In this document: piece by piece, positions 23,343 through 32,512 of the stretch | Numbering within the stretch: the first letter of the stretch is position 1 | Layout: every line of letters begins with the position of its first letter | NCBI RefSeq assembly: GCF_015351235.1 | Contig: NZ_JADKSJ010000001.1 | Location: forward strand, 2,187,668-2,251,667 | Direction of reading: 5' to 3' | Source of the DNA: Plantibacter sp. VKM Ac-2880 | GTDB lineage: Bacteria > Actinomycetota > Actinomycetes > Actinomycetales > Microbacteriaceae | Length of the DNA stretch: 64,000 nt | Program-made: the position numbers and the translations under genes | Notes under the pieces: generated by a model | Databases searched by the model: none | What the model was told of the DNA's origin: nothing | What the model saw: only the letters and a program-made list of their open reading frames with translations

Positions 23343-23380
23343 GTAACACATCGGAAACACGCTCACCGTCGCGCCGAAAC
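23343..23380 (+). promoter_or_regulatory. GlnR-type operator upstream of amtB
   Basis: GTAAC (23343), GAAAC (23354), ACCGT (23365) and GAAAC (23376) are each separated by exactly six bases, which reproduces the actinobacterial GlnR box gTnAc-n6-GaAAc-n6-gTnAc-n6-GaAAc; only the third site is degenerate. It ends 110 bp upstream of the amtB start codon, a position typical for activation. A glnR gene is not in the window. Confidence 0.75.
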
Positions 23381-23490
23381 CTCCGTTCCGCAGACTGGTC
23401 GCTGTACCGAGTCGGACGGTCGGACCGAGCTCAGCCGCCCTCACCGTCTCGGTCACCCGTTGCAAGACCACGATGTGTGAGGAAGATCCA

Positions 23491-24720
23491 ATGGATACAG
23501 GCAGTATCGCCTGGGGAGTCACGGCAACCGCTCTGGTGCTGTTCATGACCCCCGGCGTCGCATTCTTCTACGGCGGCCTCGTGAAGGCGAAGAGCGTCGT
23601 CAGCATGATGATGATGAGCTTCGGCGCACTGGGCCTCATCAGCGTGCTGTGGATCCTCTACGGCTTCAACATGTCGGCCGTCGGCAGCCCACTGGAGTTC
23701 GCGGGCAACCCGTTCTCCGACTTCGGGATGACCGCGCTCGCGAGCGGCGAGACGGCGAACACCGACCTCGTGGGAGCGACCTACGGCGCCACCTTCGCGA
23801 TCATCACGATCGCGCTGATCTCCGGCGCCATCGCCGACCGCGCGAAGTTCGGCTCCTGGATGATCTTCGCCGGCCTCTTCGCGACCATCGCCTACTTCCC
23901 GATCGCCGCCTGGGTCTGGGGCGGCGGCTGGATCATGAACCTCGGCACGACGCTGTTCGGCGAGGACGCCGGCATCGGCGTCATCGACTACGCAGGTGGA
24001 ACCGCGGTGCACATCAACGCCGGAGCCGCGGCCCTCGCCCTCGCGCTGGTCCTCGGCAAGCGCATCGGCTTCCAGAAGGGCATCACGAAGCCGCACAACG
24101 TGCCGCTCACCCTCCTCGGTGCGGCCATCCTGTGGTTCGGCTGGTTCGGCTTCAACGCCGGTGCGGAGTGGCTGAACGAACTCGCGAACGTCGGACTCAT
24201 CGTCGTCAACACCGTCGGGGCGACCGCTGCCGCCATCATCGGTTGGATCGTCGTCGAGAAGTTCAAGGACGGCAAGGCGACCTCGGTGGGCGCCGCATCC
24301 GGTGCCGTCGCGGGTCTCGTCGCCATCACCCCGGCGTGCGCGAACCTGACTCCGGGTTGGGCGCTGCTGCTCGGCATCGTGGCCGGCGCCGTCTGCGCCA
24401 TCGCCGTCGAGCTGAAGTTCAAGCTCGGCTTCGACGACTCGCTCGACGTCGTCGGCATCCACCTCGTCGGTGGCCTCATCGGCACGCTGTACCTCGGTTT
24501 CTTCGCCACCGGAACGGGCCTCTTCGTCGGCGGCGGCATCGAGCAGCTCGCTGTCCAGGCCATCGCCGCCTTCGCCGTCCTCGTCTACTCCTTCGTCGTG
24601 GCCTTCATCATCGGCTTCGCGATCGAGAAGACGATCGGCTTCCGCGTCAAGAACGAGGACGAGATCGCCGGCGTCGACACCTCCGTGCACGGCGAGGAGG
24701 GGTACGCCCTCGTCGACTGA
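23491..24720 (+). CDS. amtB: Ammonium transporter
   Basis: Amt/MEP/Rh channel of 409 residues with eleven predicted membrane helices for uptake of ammonium at low nitrogen. The two pore histidines are in GGTAVHINAGAAAL and VVGIHLVGGLIG. The N-terminus (DTGSIAWGVTATALVLFMTPG) is the usual outward-facing first helix without a separate signal peptide. ATG 23491 follows GAGGAAG. No glnK is found downstream; a terminator follows instead, so this copy is monocistronic. The GlnR-type box upstream suggests activation under nitrogen limitation. Confidence 0.95.
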   Translation: MDTGSIAWGVTATALVLFMTPGVAFFYGGLVKAKSVVSMMMMSFGALGLISVLWILYGFNMSAVGSPLEFAGNPFSDFGMTALASGETANTDLVGATYGATFAIITIALISGAIADRAKFGSWMIFAGLFATIAYFPIAAWVWGGGWIMNLGTTLFGEDAGIGVIDYAGGTAVHINAGAAALALALVLGKRIGFQKGITKPHNVPLTLLGAAILWFGWFGFNAGAEWLNELANVGLIVVNTVGATAAAIIGWIVVEKFKDGKATSVGAASGAVAGLVAITPACANLTPGWALLLGIVAGAVCAIAVELKFKLGFDDSLDVVGIHLVGGLIGTLYLGFFATGTGLFVGGGIEQLAVQAIAAFAVLVYSFVVAFIIGFAIEKTIGFRVKNEDEIAGVDTSVHGEEGYALVD

Positions 24721-24740
24721 CGCGCATCGCAGTGCACCAC

Positions 24741-24776
24741 GGAGTGGGTGTCGTCCAACTGGACGGCACCCACTCC
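24741..24776 (+). terminator. Hairpin terminator after amtB
   Basis: GGAGTGGGTGTCGTCC pairs with GGACGGCACCCACTCC around a 4-base loop (16 bp with one G-U pair), 20 bp after the stop codon. Confidence 0.8.
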
Positions 24777-24833
24777 GCGTTGCAGGCCCTGGGCCAGGAC
24801 CGACGGTCAGGCGGCGGACGGTAGGGTGACGGC

Positions 24834-25400
24834 GTGCCAACCTTCGTCTCCATCCTCCGCCGGGTGGCGGGTGCCCTCCTCGGCCCGTCGACCAGCGCCG
24901 CCTCGAGCGCCGCTCGCACGGCTCGCCGCTCGTCCGCTCCGACCACGACGCACGCCTCCACCGCGACCACGACCGCCTCACCGGGACGGACCGGTCCGAC
25001 CGCGACGGTTGAAGTGGATCCGCGGGCTGTCCGCGGCGTCTCGCTCGAGTACGCGCCGGTCGTCGACGGCGACCCCGACCCGGGGGAGATCGTCTGGACC
25101 TGGGTCCCGTACGAGGAGCGCGACGGGCGCGGCAAGGACCGCCCGGTCCTCATCGTGGCCCGGTCGACCGGCGACCGGGTACTCGCGGTGCAGCTGACGA
25201 GCAAGGACCACTCGCAGGAGGGCGACTTCGTCCCGCTCGGCTCAGGTCACTGGGACAATGCCGGCCGCCCGAGCTGGGCGAACCTCGATCGGGTGTTCCA
25301 CGTCCACCCGGACGGGATGCGGCGAGAGGCGGCGCAGGTCCCTCGCGACCGCTTCAGCCGGGTCGCCGCGGCCTTGCGCGCGCGATACGGATGGCGCTGA
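24834..25400 (+). CDS. Orphan PemK/MazF-like toxin
   Basis: Protein of 188 residues. The C-terminal about 110 residues read as a PemK/MazF endoribonuclease domain: GEIVWTWVPYEE, then GKDRPVLIVAR, VLAVQLTSKDH and a late WANLDRVFHV. The first 60 residues are a hydrophobic and basic start (FVSILRRVAGALLG) followed by a long Ala/Ser/Thr-rich linker, which is unusual for a toxin and might tether it to the membrane. No antitoxin gene is adjacent on either strand. The GTG start has TAGGGT six bases upstream, so the transcript is probably leaderless. Whether it is an active toxin is open; actinobacterial members are often found alone. Confidence 0.68.
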   Translation: MPTFVSILRRVAGALLGPSTSAASSAARTARRSSAPTTTHASTATTTASPGRTGPTATVEVDPRAVRGVSLEYAPVVDGDPDPGEIVWTWVPYEERDGRGKDRPVLIVARSTGDRVLAVQLTSKDHSQEGDFVPLGSGHWDNAGRPSWANLDRVFHVHPDGMRREAAQVPRDRFSRVAAALRARYGWR

Positions 25401-25419
25401 CGACCGCGAGCCGCACGGT

Positions 25420-25761
25420 TCAGGCGTAGCGGTCGCTCCGACGAGGCGCGGCGTCCCACGGCACCTGGCCGTGTTCCCACGGATCATCGCCCGTGGCCGG
25501 CTTCGGCGACGGAGCCGTCCGTCGGCCGACGGGCACGGATCGCTCCGCCTCCGCGAGCGTCGCGAAGCGGCCGATCAGTCGGCGATCCGCTGAACGCGGT
25601 GCCCACGAGACGCACCGGAAGTATGCCGGCGCTCCGCTGGGCGCGAAGTACTTCACCAGCGCGGCAGGCCGGTCCGGTTCTTCGCGCATGATGATCCATT
25701 CGGCCTCGCCGATACGGATCGGCGGGGCCTCGACACGCGATGCAGCACTCGGATCCGGCAT
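25420..25761 (-). CDS. Small SOS-controlled protein of unknown function
   Basis: Protein of 113 residues that I cannot name. The first 75 residues look globular (EAEWIIMREEPDRPAALVKY, then YFRCVSWAPRSADRRLIG and FATLAEAERSV); the rest is Pro/Arg rich, with DDPWEHGQVPWDAAP near the end. No membrane segment or cysteine cluster is present. ATG 25761 is chosen because a LexA box and a complete promoter end directly before it; the frame is open to 25818 but that would place the box inside the gene. It starts 69 bp after the jetC stop codon, where jetD is usually found, but has no similarity to the JetD (DUF3322/DUF2220) layout. A link to mutagenesis-cassette small proteins is conceivable but unproven. 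Confidence 0.65.
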   Translation of the reverse strand: MPDPSAASRVEAPPIRIGEAEWIIMREEPDRPAALVKYFAPSGAPAYFRCVSWAPRSADRRLIGRFATLAEAERSVPVGRRTAPSPKPATGDDPWEHGQVPWDAAPRRSDRYA

Positions 25762-25764
25762 GAT

Positions 25765-25796
25765 TCGAACATATGTTCGATTCCTTCCGGAGTCAA
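25765..25796 (-). promoter_or_regulatory. LexA (SOS) box overlapping a leaderless promoter
   Basis: TCGAACATATGTTCGA (25765-25780) is a perfect 16-bp palindrome and an exact match to the LexA consensus of actinobacteria. On the minus strand TTGACT (25796-25791) and TATGTT (25773-25768) form a -35/-10 pair with a 17-bp spacer; the -10 lies inside the LexA box and ends six bases before the ATG at 25761. LexA binding would therefore block the promoter directly. Confidence 0.85.
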
Positions 25797-25830
25797 GTCG
25801 AGTGCGGGCGGTCGCCACCCGAGCTCCGGG

Positions 25831-28800
25831 TCACCCAATCCGTTCGAGCGGCTCGACGGGCTCGGCACGCTCGATCTCCGCCACCCAGGCGTGTCGTGTC
25901 TCCGGGTCCTTCCGGATGGACAGGAGGCGATCCATGTAGGGCTCGAGCGCCGTCACCTTGTCGAGCGGGGCGCCGATCACGAGCTGGAACCCGAGACGGA
26001 GCCAGGCGACCACGGCCCGGCCGGCGAACTCCGAGTCCGCCTTGATGAAGCCTTCGTCGAGCAGGACAGGCGCGAACCGCGGCCGCGGCCGGTCCTCGTC
26101 ACCGAGCTGGTAGCGGAGGGCGGCACCGACGATGAACGCGACGAGCTCCTGGGTCTCGCCACCACTCTTGTCGCCGAGCGAGGAGTAGACGCTCACATCG
26201 CGACCGGAGGTGTCGTACCGCACGGCGGTGATCTCGACGTGTCGACGGACGTCGAGCACCTGGTCGCGGGTGGACGCCGAACTCGAGGTGGCGGCGGTGT
26301 CCCGCATCGACTCCATGAAGCCGCGCAGGCGCTGGAACCGGCCCTCCAGGGCGTCGTCGTCGAGCTCGGCGGTCACCTCGCCGGAGAGCGCCCGGAGCTC
26401 CCGTCGGAAGGAGGCGGCCTCCTCGCGGTGCACCCGGCGGAGGACGATCTTCAGCCGGTCATGCGCGGGCCCGAACGGGAGGTCGCGCAGGATGTCGTTG
26501 ACGGGGACGAGCCGGTCCTCGATCTCCTCGACCGCGCTGTCGAACGCGCTGCTGAGGGGCACGAGGTCCTCACCGCTCCACTGGGACAACCGGCGGCGCC
26601 ACTCCTGGCGGCGCTCGGGCAGGCCGGTGCCGAGGATGCCGTCGAGGATGGCGCGGTAGTCCCCGTAGGACTCGAGCGTCGTGCCGAGGTTGGGGTCGTG
26701 CCAGATCGACTGGTAGTGCTCGAACACGTGGACCTGGGCGAGGGCGGCCTGCTCCGCCAGGCGCACGGCGGCGCTCAACTCGTCACCGAGACGGGTGCGG
26801 AGCCGTTTCATCGCGTCCGCGAAGCCGGCCAGGGAGGGGACGCCTCCCGCGGCGGCGAGGGCGGCCTCGATGCGTTCGACGTCATCGGCCGAGACCTCGT
26901 CGACGCCGGAACGCTCGAAGCGGTCGATCACGGTCGTCGCCGCGTCCTGCTGGTCGACGAGCGAACCGTGTTCCTCGTCCAAGCGTCGGACGCGGTCCTC
27001 GGCGGGGAACCGCTCGGCGTTCGCGGCATCGAGTTCGCGCTGGGCGGCCGTCACCGAACCCTGCAGCTCCTGCAGCACGTCGCTGGCGTCGAGCAGACGT
27101 TCGAGGTCCGCCGTGGCGGCATCCCGACGCGCTGCGGCTCCGTCGACGTCGATCCGCGACCATTCGCTGTCGAGGCGGTAGCGATGGGCGGCACGCTCTG
27201 CCTCCCGGCCCGCCAGGCGCCGCTGGACCGCGGCCTGGCGACCGGCGATGAGCTCGAGTCGCCCGCGGAGCTCGGCCATCTCGGACTCGATGGACGCTAT
27301 CCGTGCCTCGTTCGTGAAGCCGAGGATCGGAGCGCCGCCGGGATCACCGTGTGAGCCACGACGTCCGTCGCGCAGCTGGCCGCTGGCCGTGACCCGTCGG
27401 CCACCTCCCGAGAGCTGGGACGGCGAGTCGACGCATCGGGCGTCGATGCGGTCCGACGTCACCCGCTGCTCGACCCAGGCACTGAACGGCGAGGCCTTGT
27501 AGGTGACGCGGCCTGAGACGAAGGCGGGATCACCCGGCGCCGGAGCCGTGCTCGCGCCGAGCCGCGCCCCCTCGAACTGCAGGCGGACCGGGATGCGCAC
27601 CGCGTCGATCGCCCGCCCGAACGCGTCGAGGTGGTCCTCGTCGACCAGCACCGTCCTGGCGAGTCCGTGCAGGGTGACCTCGATCGCCGGACGCCAGGCG
27701 GCGTGCGTCGGCGCCACGTCGATGAGCTCCGCGACGAACGGCAGCTGCTCCGGATCGAGTCCGGCGGCTTCGGCCAGCGCGAGTCTCGCCCGGTGGAGCC
27801 GATCGGGCACCGCGCCGTCGCGACCACGGAGCGACTGCAGCTCGAGCCGGAGTTCGGTGTTCCGCTCCTCGAGCGGGAACGCTTCGCGGTGGAGCTCGGC
27901 GCGTTCGGCCTCGATGGCCTCGAGCGCCGCGTCGTCGTCGTCGAGGAACTCCTCGCTGCGGCTGAGCGCCGCCACGAACGAGGCCTCATCGGAGAGCGGT
28001 TCGTCGAGGGGTTCGGTCCGCTCGTCGAACAGGGCTCGCGCCCGGACGGCCTCGGCGTGGGCCGCTTCCGCCGCCTCGCGACGTTCCTCCGCCCGGCGCA
28101 GCGCACTCCCGCCCTGCTCGGACACCTGGCGTTCGAGCTCCCGCACCCGGATTCCGGCGGCGGTCGCCCTGGCTCGAGCCGCCTCGAGGGTGGCACTGGC
28201 GGCGAGCTTCTCCCGGCGGTTCCGAGAGACGGCCTCGTCGAGCAACGCCTCGTGCGCGCGACTGCGCCACACGGCGAAGGGCGTTTCGCCGTCTTCAGCG
28301 AAGCCGAGCCGCTCGAGTTCGGCTGCGGCCCGGTGTCCGTCCTCGTAGTCCCGGCGGAGTTCGCCGAGCCGTTCCAGGACCCGCGCCTTCCGGCTCTCGG
28401 TCTCCATGGCGAGGTAGGCCTCGCCGAGCGCTTCGAAGTGGGAGAGCGCGCGATCGGCCGCCTCATAGGTGCTCGGTCGCTCCAGCACCATCGACTTGTA
28501 CAGTCCGTCGACCGTGGGCAGGTGCTGCCCGGCCTGGATGCGCGCCAACAACCGCATCGCACGGCCGCCGTCACCGCCGGCGCCGATGCCGAGGCGGGTG
28601 TGCAGCGTGTAGGACAGCTCCGCGTAGGTGTCGCGGACGACGAACCCGGGGATCCGACCCTGGAGCTCGCCGGCGTCGAACCGCTTGGCGACGAACGCCT
28701 CGAGCTCGGTGAGGTCGAAGGGTCCGTCGACCGTCGCCATCGTCATCGACAGGTCGCCGGTGCGGAGCGCGCGTCGAGGGACGAGGTACGCGCGGACGAC

Positions 28801-29217
28801 GGTGAACCGTCGGTCGTCGTCGTTGAGGAAGGTCACCGCAACGGCGCCCCAGGTGAGTTGCTCCGATCCACGGAGGTTGATGTCGCGCATGGCGCCGGTC
28901 TGCGGGTCCCTGGCCGAGTCGACCTTGCCGCGCAGGTAGGTCAGCAGGTTCCGCTGGTCCGGGTTGCGCGCTCGTCCCACGGCCGCATCGTTCGATGCCC
29001 CGTTGAACGGGACGTCCGACGGCATCATGACCGCGAGATACGCGTCCATGAGTGAGCTCTTGCCGGTGCCGGACGCGCCGGAGATGAGCGTCGCCCGTGA
29101 GGCGAAGTCGACCGAGCGGTACCCGTCGAACCCACCCCAGTTGATGAGCTGCATGCGCTCGATGCGCCACTGCTCGACGAGGTCGAGCAGTGTGTCGGTG
29201 TCGGTGGGGCGGCTCAT
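25831..29217 (-). CDS. jetC: JetC/MksB-like SMC ATPase
   Basis: SMC-type motor subunit of a Wadjet/MksBEF complex, 1128 residues. The N-terminal Walker A is [10 protein letters not shown] near residue 46; the C-terminal ABC signature [11 protein letters not shown] is near residue 1010 and Walker [14 protein letters not shown] near 1048. Two long Glu/Arg/Ala-rich coiled coils (about 280-480 and 690-900) flank a hinge-like centre, as in JetC. The ATG overlaps the jetB stop by 4 bp. The frame is open far upstream, but this start is fixed by the overlap and by the family's N-terminus ([14 protein letters not shown]). All ATPase motifs are intact, so the motor should work. The expected partner nuclease JetD is not encoded downstream. 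Confidence 0.9.
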   Translation of the reverse strand: MSRPTDTDTLLDLVEQWRIERMQLINWGGFDGYRSVDFASRATLISGASGTGKSSLMDAYLAVMMPSDVPFNGASNDAAVGRARNPDQRNLLTYLRGKVDSARDPQTGAMRDINLRGSEQLTWGAVAVTFLNDDDRRFTVVRAYLVPRRALRTGDLSMTMATVDGPFDLTELEAFVAKRFDAGELQGRIPGFVVRDTYAELSYTLHTRLGIGAGGDGGRAMRLLARIQAGQHLPTVDGLYKSMVLERPSTYEAADRALSHFEALGEAYLAMETESRKARVLERLGELRRDYEDGHRAAAELERLGFAEDGETPFAVWRSRAHEALLDEAVSRNRREKLAASATLEAARARATAAGIRVRELERQVSEQGGSALRRAEERREAAEAAHAEAVRARALFDERTEPLDEPLSDEASFVAALSRSEEFLDDDDAALEAIEAERAELHREAFPLEERNTELRLELQSLRGRDGAVPDRLHRARLALAEAAGLDPEQLPFVAELIDVAPTHAAWRPAIEVTLHGLARTVLVDEDHLDAFGRAIDAVRIPVRLQFEGARLGASTAPAPGDPAFVSGRVTYKASPFSAWVEQRVTSDRIDARCVDSPSQLSGGGRRVTASGQLRDGRRGSHGDPGGAPILGFTNEARIASIESEMAELRGRLELIAGRQAAVQRRLAGREAERAAHRYRLDSEWSRIDVDGAAARRDAATADLERLLDASDVLQELQGSVTAAQRELDAANAERFPAEDRVRRLDEEHGSLVDQQDAATTVIDRFERSGVDEVSADDVERIEAALAAAGGVPSLAGFADAMKRLRTRLGDELSAAVRLAEQAALAQVHVFEHYQSIWHDPNLGTTLESYGDYRAILDGILGTGLPERRQEWRRRLSQWSGEDLVPLSSAFDSAVEEIEDRLVPVNDILRDLPFGPAHDRLKIVLRRVHREEAASFRRELRALSGEVTAELDDDALEGRFQRLRGFMESMRDTAATSSSASTRDQVLDVRRHVEITAVRYDTSGRDVSVYSSLGDKSGGETQELVAFIVGAALRYQLGDEDRPRPRFAPVLLDEGFIKADSEFAGRAVVAWLRLGFQLVIGAPLDKVTALEPYMDRLLSIRKDPETRHAWVAEIERAEPVEPLERIG

Positions 29218-30062
29218 CGTCCGTCCTCTCCTGGTCGTGACGCGGTCTCCGGAGCCAGGTCGTCCGGGTCGTCCTCGTCGGGTTCGGCGTCGTCGTCTCC
29301 GTCGGTGGCTGCTGCCCCCGGACTGGACGGCGTGTCCGGCTCCTGCTCGGATTGCGATGCATCGGCCGCGGGCGTCTGTGTCTCCAGCCACTCGAGCAGC
29401 TCCTGGAGGCGTTCGAGCGGGAGGAGCGTCTCGACGACGGAGGCGATGCGATGACGACGGGCGTCCTTGGTGCGGAGGAGGACACGGGCGGTCAGGAGCT
29501 TCTCGATCGCGCGCTCCACCCGGCCGTCGTCGCGGGCCCGGTCGGTGGCGTGCTCGGGGCGGAAGCTCGCAACGAAGCCGAGGAGCTCGTCGTGCTCCAC
29601 GATGGCGGCGCGAGCGCCGTTCGCGAGTTCGGTGCGCAAGCGGGTGCGCAGGTAGACGAGCAGGATCGTCTCCTCGCGACTGTAACTCGTGTCGTGGAGC
29701 AGCGTCGGGAACGGACGCCGGCCGCTCTCGGAGCCGGCCTGGCGTTTGAAGGCGACCTCGGCGGACCGGTCGACCACGAGTTCCAGGAACAGTTCGTTCA
29801 GCCGCGATCCGAGCAGGGCCTCCGACTCGAGGATGGTCCGCCATTCCGCCGGTTGCAGCGCCGGGCTGACGTACCGGTGCTTCAGCAGGGCGACCAGCGC
29901 GCGGCGCTGAGCGGCGTCGAGTCGACCTTCGTCGCCCTCGAAGAGCGCGAACGACTCGGCGTCCGAGGGGCGGTCCGGCGTCGCGACCGGGACGGCTCCG
30001 AGGTCGCCGTCGGTCGCCGCGTCGGCCGATCCGCTGAGGTTGGGTTCCGGTTCGATAGTCAT
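29214..30062 (-). CDS. jetB: JetB/MksE-like KITE subunit (DUF4194)
   Basis: Non-SMC accessory subunit of 282 residues that bridges the kleisin in MksBEF and Wadjet complexes. The DUF4194 core lies at about residues 45-220 and contains [20 protein letters not shown], two winged-helix-like parts and the [18 protein letters not shown] stretch. The last 55 residues are very acidic and Pro/Asp rich. It starts 1 bp after the jetA stop and overlaps jetC by 4 bp, so the three genes are one translationally coupled operon in the canonical A-B-C order. Confidence 0.88.
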   Translation of the reverse strand: MTIEPEPNLSGSADAATDGDLGAVPVATPDRPSDAESFALFEGDEGRLDAAQRRALVALLKHRYVSPALQPAEWRTILESEALLGSRLNELFLELVVDRSAEVAFKRQAGSESGRRPFPTLLHDTSYSREETILLVYLRTRLRTELANGARAAIVEHDELLGFVASFRPEHATDRARDDGRVERAIEKLLTARVLLRTKDARRHRIASVVETLLPLERLQELLEWLETQTPAADASQSEQEPDTPSSPGAAATDGDDDAEPDEDDPDDLAPETASRPGEDGR

Positions 30063-30063
30063 G

Positions 30064-31611
30064 TCATTCCGTTCCGCGCGACGCGCGATCGCGGGCCGCC
30101 GTGGTCGAGGTCGTCGTGGCCCGGGTCAAGCCGGTGATGCCGGTCTCGTCGAGGGGGAAGGCCGGAAGGTCGAAGGCCGCCGTCGTCCCGTCGGGGCGGA
30201 CCGTCTCATAGCGGCGTCGGGGACCCGCCTCGTCGTACGCGCCGAGCTGCGTCATCAGATGGACCAGACCGAACAGTTCGACGGGGCGCCGCAACTCGGG
30301 GTCGAGCCCGGTGAACGCCGTGTGGGCGTCCGAGGCTCCGGACGTCGCCGCCGCGAGGAGCCCCGCTCTGAGTTCGTCCAGGAGCGGGCCGCCCTGGGAT
30401 CGCAAGGTGTCGAGCGACATGGACGCGACGTCCGTCCGTTCCGGCGCCGTGGTGATCGGCGGGGGAGCGGCCTCGACGTCGGGGTCGTAGAAGCGCTCAC
30501 GCAGGTGTTCGACGTCGATCGCCTCGGGGAGCAGCGGCACGTCGACCGTCGCGCGGGGACCAGCGGTCCGCATCCAGATGCCGAGTCGTTGGTTGAGCGC
30601 GCGCAGCGTCGTGTCGAGCTCGCGGTCCTGGACGACGTCGTGATGGACGATGTGGTCGCGGAGCGTCGCGGTGAGCCGACGCCGCTGTGCGAGGACGTCG
30701 TCGATGCCCTGCCGGATGATCCCGACGGCGCCGCGGAAGCCCCGGAGCTCCGCCGGGCCGAGGCGGGAGGAGAAGGGGTGGTCGAGGATCGTCGAGAGGT
30801 CGCGTTTGAGGTCCTGCAGCAGCTCGTCGTTGCGCAGCAGCTCGAACGCACCCTCGAACGCTCGACCCTCGGCGGTGGCCGTCATCAGTTCGTCGGTGCG
30901 TCGGAGGTAGTCGTCGAGGATCTCACCGATTGGCCGGGTGTCGTTCCGGAAGTCCTCGACGATGCGCCGGTGCATCGCGATCACGGACTCCTCGACCCGA
31001 CGGAAGTCGCTCGGGAGCTGGCGGATGAGGTCGGCGATGTTGGCGTAGCCGTCGTGCATGCGGTCGTCGCTCGCGGCGACGACCGTCCCACCGGCCGCGA
31101 CACGCTCGCGCTCCGCCTGGAGTTCGGCGAGTTGAGCGTCGATGCGCCGCAGATGCTCCTCCCGATCGGGGTCGGCCTGCAGCGCCCAGCGACGGACGGA
31201 GTCGAGGATCATCGTCAGCCGCGATTCGCTGATCAACGCCCGGTCGTGCGCCAGTCCGTCGACGAGCGACACCGCCTCCAGCGCGTGTGACGTGAGCGAG
31301 TACTGCTCCTCGCCGTCGTCGGTGCTGGTGCGGACGAGCCACTGATCGTGCACCCACTCCCGGCAGAGGGTCCGGCCACCACCGCGCTCGTCACCGCCGG
31401 CCGGGATGCGGGCGCCACGGGCTCCGAGCTCCGCGAGATACTCCTCCACCTGCAGGTGGAAACGATCGGCCGCGACGAACTGGACGTCCCGACCGAAGGT
31501 GGTGCGGAAGATCGCGACGACGGCCGGCGCCGTTGGACGACTCAGCAAACGGATGGCTGGCCGCTCCAGAGCGTTCCGGACACGGTCGAACTCGCCGTCG
31601 ATCTCTCCCAC
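30064..31611 (-). CDS. jetA: JetA/MksF-like kleisin subunit (DUF3375)
   Basis: Kleisin of the Wadjet/MksBEF SMC complex, 515 residues. The N-terminal winged-helix part begins [19 protein letters not shown], the middle is helical with a coiled coil around [16 protein letters not shown], and the C-terminal half contains the DUF3375 region ending in the [15 protein letters not shown] stretch. The GTG at 31611 is chosen over an ATG-type start at 31665 because AGGAG lies 5 bases upstream and the homologous region begins right there. First gene of the jetABC operon; divergent from the lipase-like gene of the glycan cluster. Confidence 0.88.
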   Translation of the reverse strand: MGEIDGEFDRVRNALERPAIRLLSRPTAPAVVAIFRTTFGRDVQFVAADRFHLQVEEYLAELGARGARIPAGGDERGGGRTLCREWVHDQWLVRTSTDDGEEQYSLTSHALEAVSLVDGLAHDRALISESRLTMILDSVRRWALQADPDREEHLRRIDAQLAELQAERERVAAGGTVVAASDDRMHDGYANIADLIRQLPSDFRRVEESVIAMHRRIVEDFRNDTRPIGEILDDYLRRTDELMTATAEGRAFEGAFELLRNDELLQDLKRDLSTILDHPFSSRLGPAELRGFRGAVGIIRQGIDDVLAQRRRLTATLRDHIVHHDVVQDRELDTTLRALNQRLGIWMRTAGPRATVDVPLLPEAIDVEHLRERFYDPDVEAAPPPITTAPERTDVASMSLDTLRSQGGPLLDELRAGLLAAATSGASDAHTAFTGLDPELRRPVELFGLVHLMTQLGAYDEAGPRRRYETVRPDGTTAAFDLPAFPLDETGITGLTRATTTSTTAARDRASRGTE

Positions 31612-31666
31612 TGCGCTCCTCGATCGTCCGGGCACACGAACACCCCGAGGCCACTGCAGGAGCAAG

Positions 31667-31672
31667 ATTATC
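31667..31672 (-). promoter_or_regulatory. Candidate -10 box for jetABC
   Basis: GATAAT on the minus strand lies 55 bp upstream of the jetA GTG. No good -35 element is seen 17 bp further upstream, and no LexA box is present, so the operon itself does not look SOS controlled. Confidence 0.35.
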
Positions 31673-31759
31673 AGCGTCGCGCCCCGCTCGACGGCCAGCG
31701 GGGTGGAGCAGGGCCTCCTGTCAAGGTCCGCGGCCGTGCCGAGCGCCCCCGATACGGTG

Positions 31760-32512
31760 ATGGGATGGGAACAGGTGCACGCCCCGGCCTTCGGCGGGGA
31801 GACGATTGAGGCGGACGGCGGTGCGACGGTGATCCGGTCCGCACTGCGGACGCTCGGCTGGTGGATCCGCGACTACGCCTACGCCGTCGTCTGGCAGGTG
31901 CGGGCGTTCGTCAGCCGGACGGACCCGCACGGGTTCCTCTCCGGCGACCGATCACCCGTCGTCGTCCTGCCGGGCGTCTTCGAGACCTGGCGCTTCCTCG
32001 AGCCGCTCATCCGTCGCCTCCACGACGACGGTCACCCGGTGCACGTGATCGACCCGCTCGGGCGCAACGACCGGACGGTCCCGGTCGCGGCCCGCCTGGT
32101 CGCCGACTACCTGGAGGCCACCGACCTCGAGGACGCGGTGCTCCTCGCACACAGCAAGGGCGGCCTCGTGGGGAAGTACGTCATGTCGCTCGGCGGAAGC
32201 GGCGACCGGATCGCCGGGATGCTGGCCGTCGCCGCACCGTTCGCCGGATCGCGCTACGCGAGGCTCATGCTCCTCCCGAGTCTGCGGATCTTCATCCCGA
32301 ACGACCCGACGATCCTCGCCTTGACCCGCGAGGCGGCCGTGAACCCGAGAATCGTGTCCGTCTACGGCCGCTTCGACCCGCACATCCCCGGAGGAAGCCG
32401 ACTCGACGGGGCCAAGAACGTGCAGCTGGACACCGGCGGCCACTTCCGGATCCTCGCGCACCCTCGGGTGTTCGCCGAGGCACAGCTACTCGCCGATGGA
32501 GGGGAAGCATGA
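31760..32512 (+). CDS. Lipase-like alpha/beta hydrolase
   Basis: Protein of 250 residues with an alpha/beta hydrolase fold. The oxyanion-side strand VVVLPGVFETWRFLEPLIRRL is followed by the nucleophile elbow AHSKGG and a late GGHFRILAHP that holds the probable catalytic His. It resembles triacylglycerol lipase/esterase-like proteins of actinobacteria. It has no export signal. The start is uncertain: ATG 31760 is used, GTG 31775 is possible. Its stop overlaps the next gene by ATGA, which ties it to the glycosyltransferase operon and suggests it acts on a lipid-linked or acylated intermediate, although that is inference. Confidence 0.72.
   Translation: MGWEQVHAPAFGGETIEADGGATVIRSALRTLGWWIRDYAYAVVWQVRAFVSRTDPHGFLSGDRSPVVVLPGVFETWRFLEPLIRRLHDDGHPVHVIDPLGRNDRTVPVAARLVADYLEATDLEDAVLLAHSKGGLVGKYVMSLGGSGDRIAGMLAVAAPFAGSRYARLMLLPSLRIFIPNDPTILALTREAAVNPRIVSVYGRFDPHIPGGSRLDGAKNVQLDTGGHFRILAHPRVFAEAQLLADGGEA

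Noticed and set aside
25420-25761. Possibility that the small SOS gene is a degraded jetD
   Set aside because: Its 113 residues show none of the arrangement expected of JetD, it has its own intact promoter and start, and no further JetD-like remnants occur around it.
24834-31611. Recent horizontal transfer of the toxin/jetABC region
   Set aside because: Base composition and codon use look the same as in the core genes on both sides, and no transposase, integrase or direct repeats border it.
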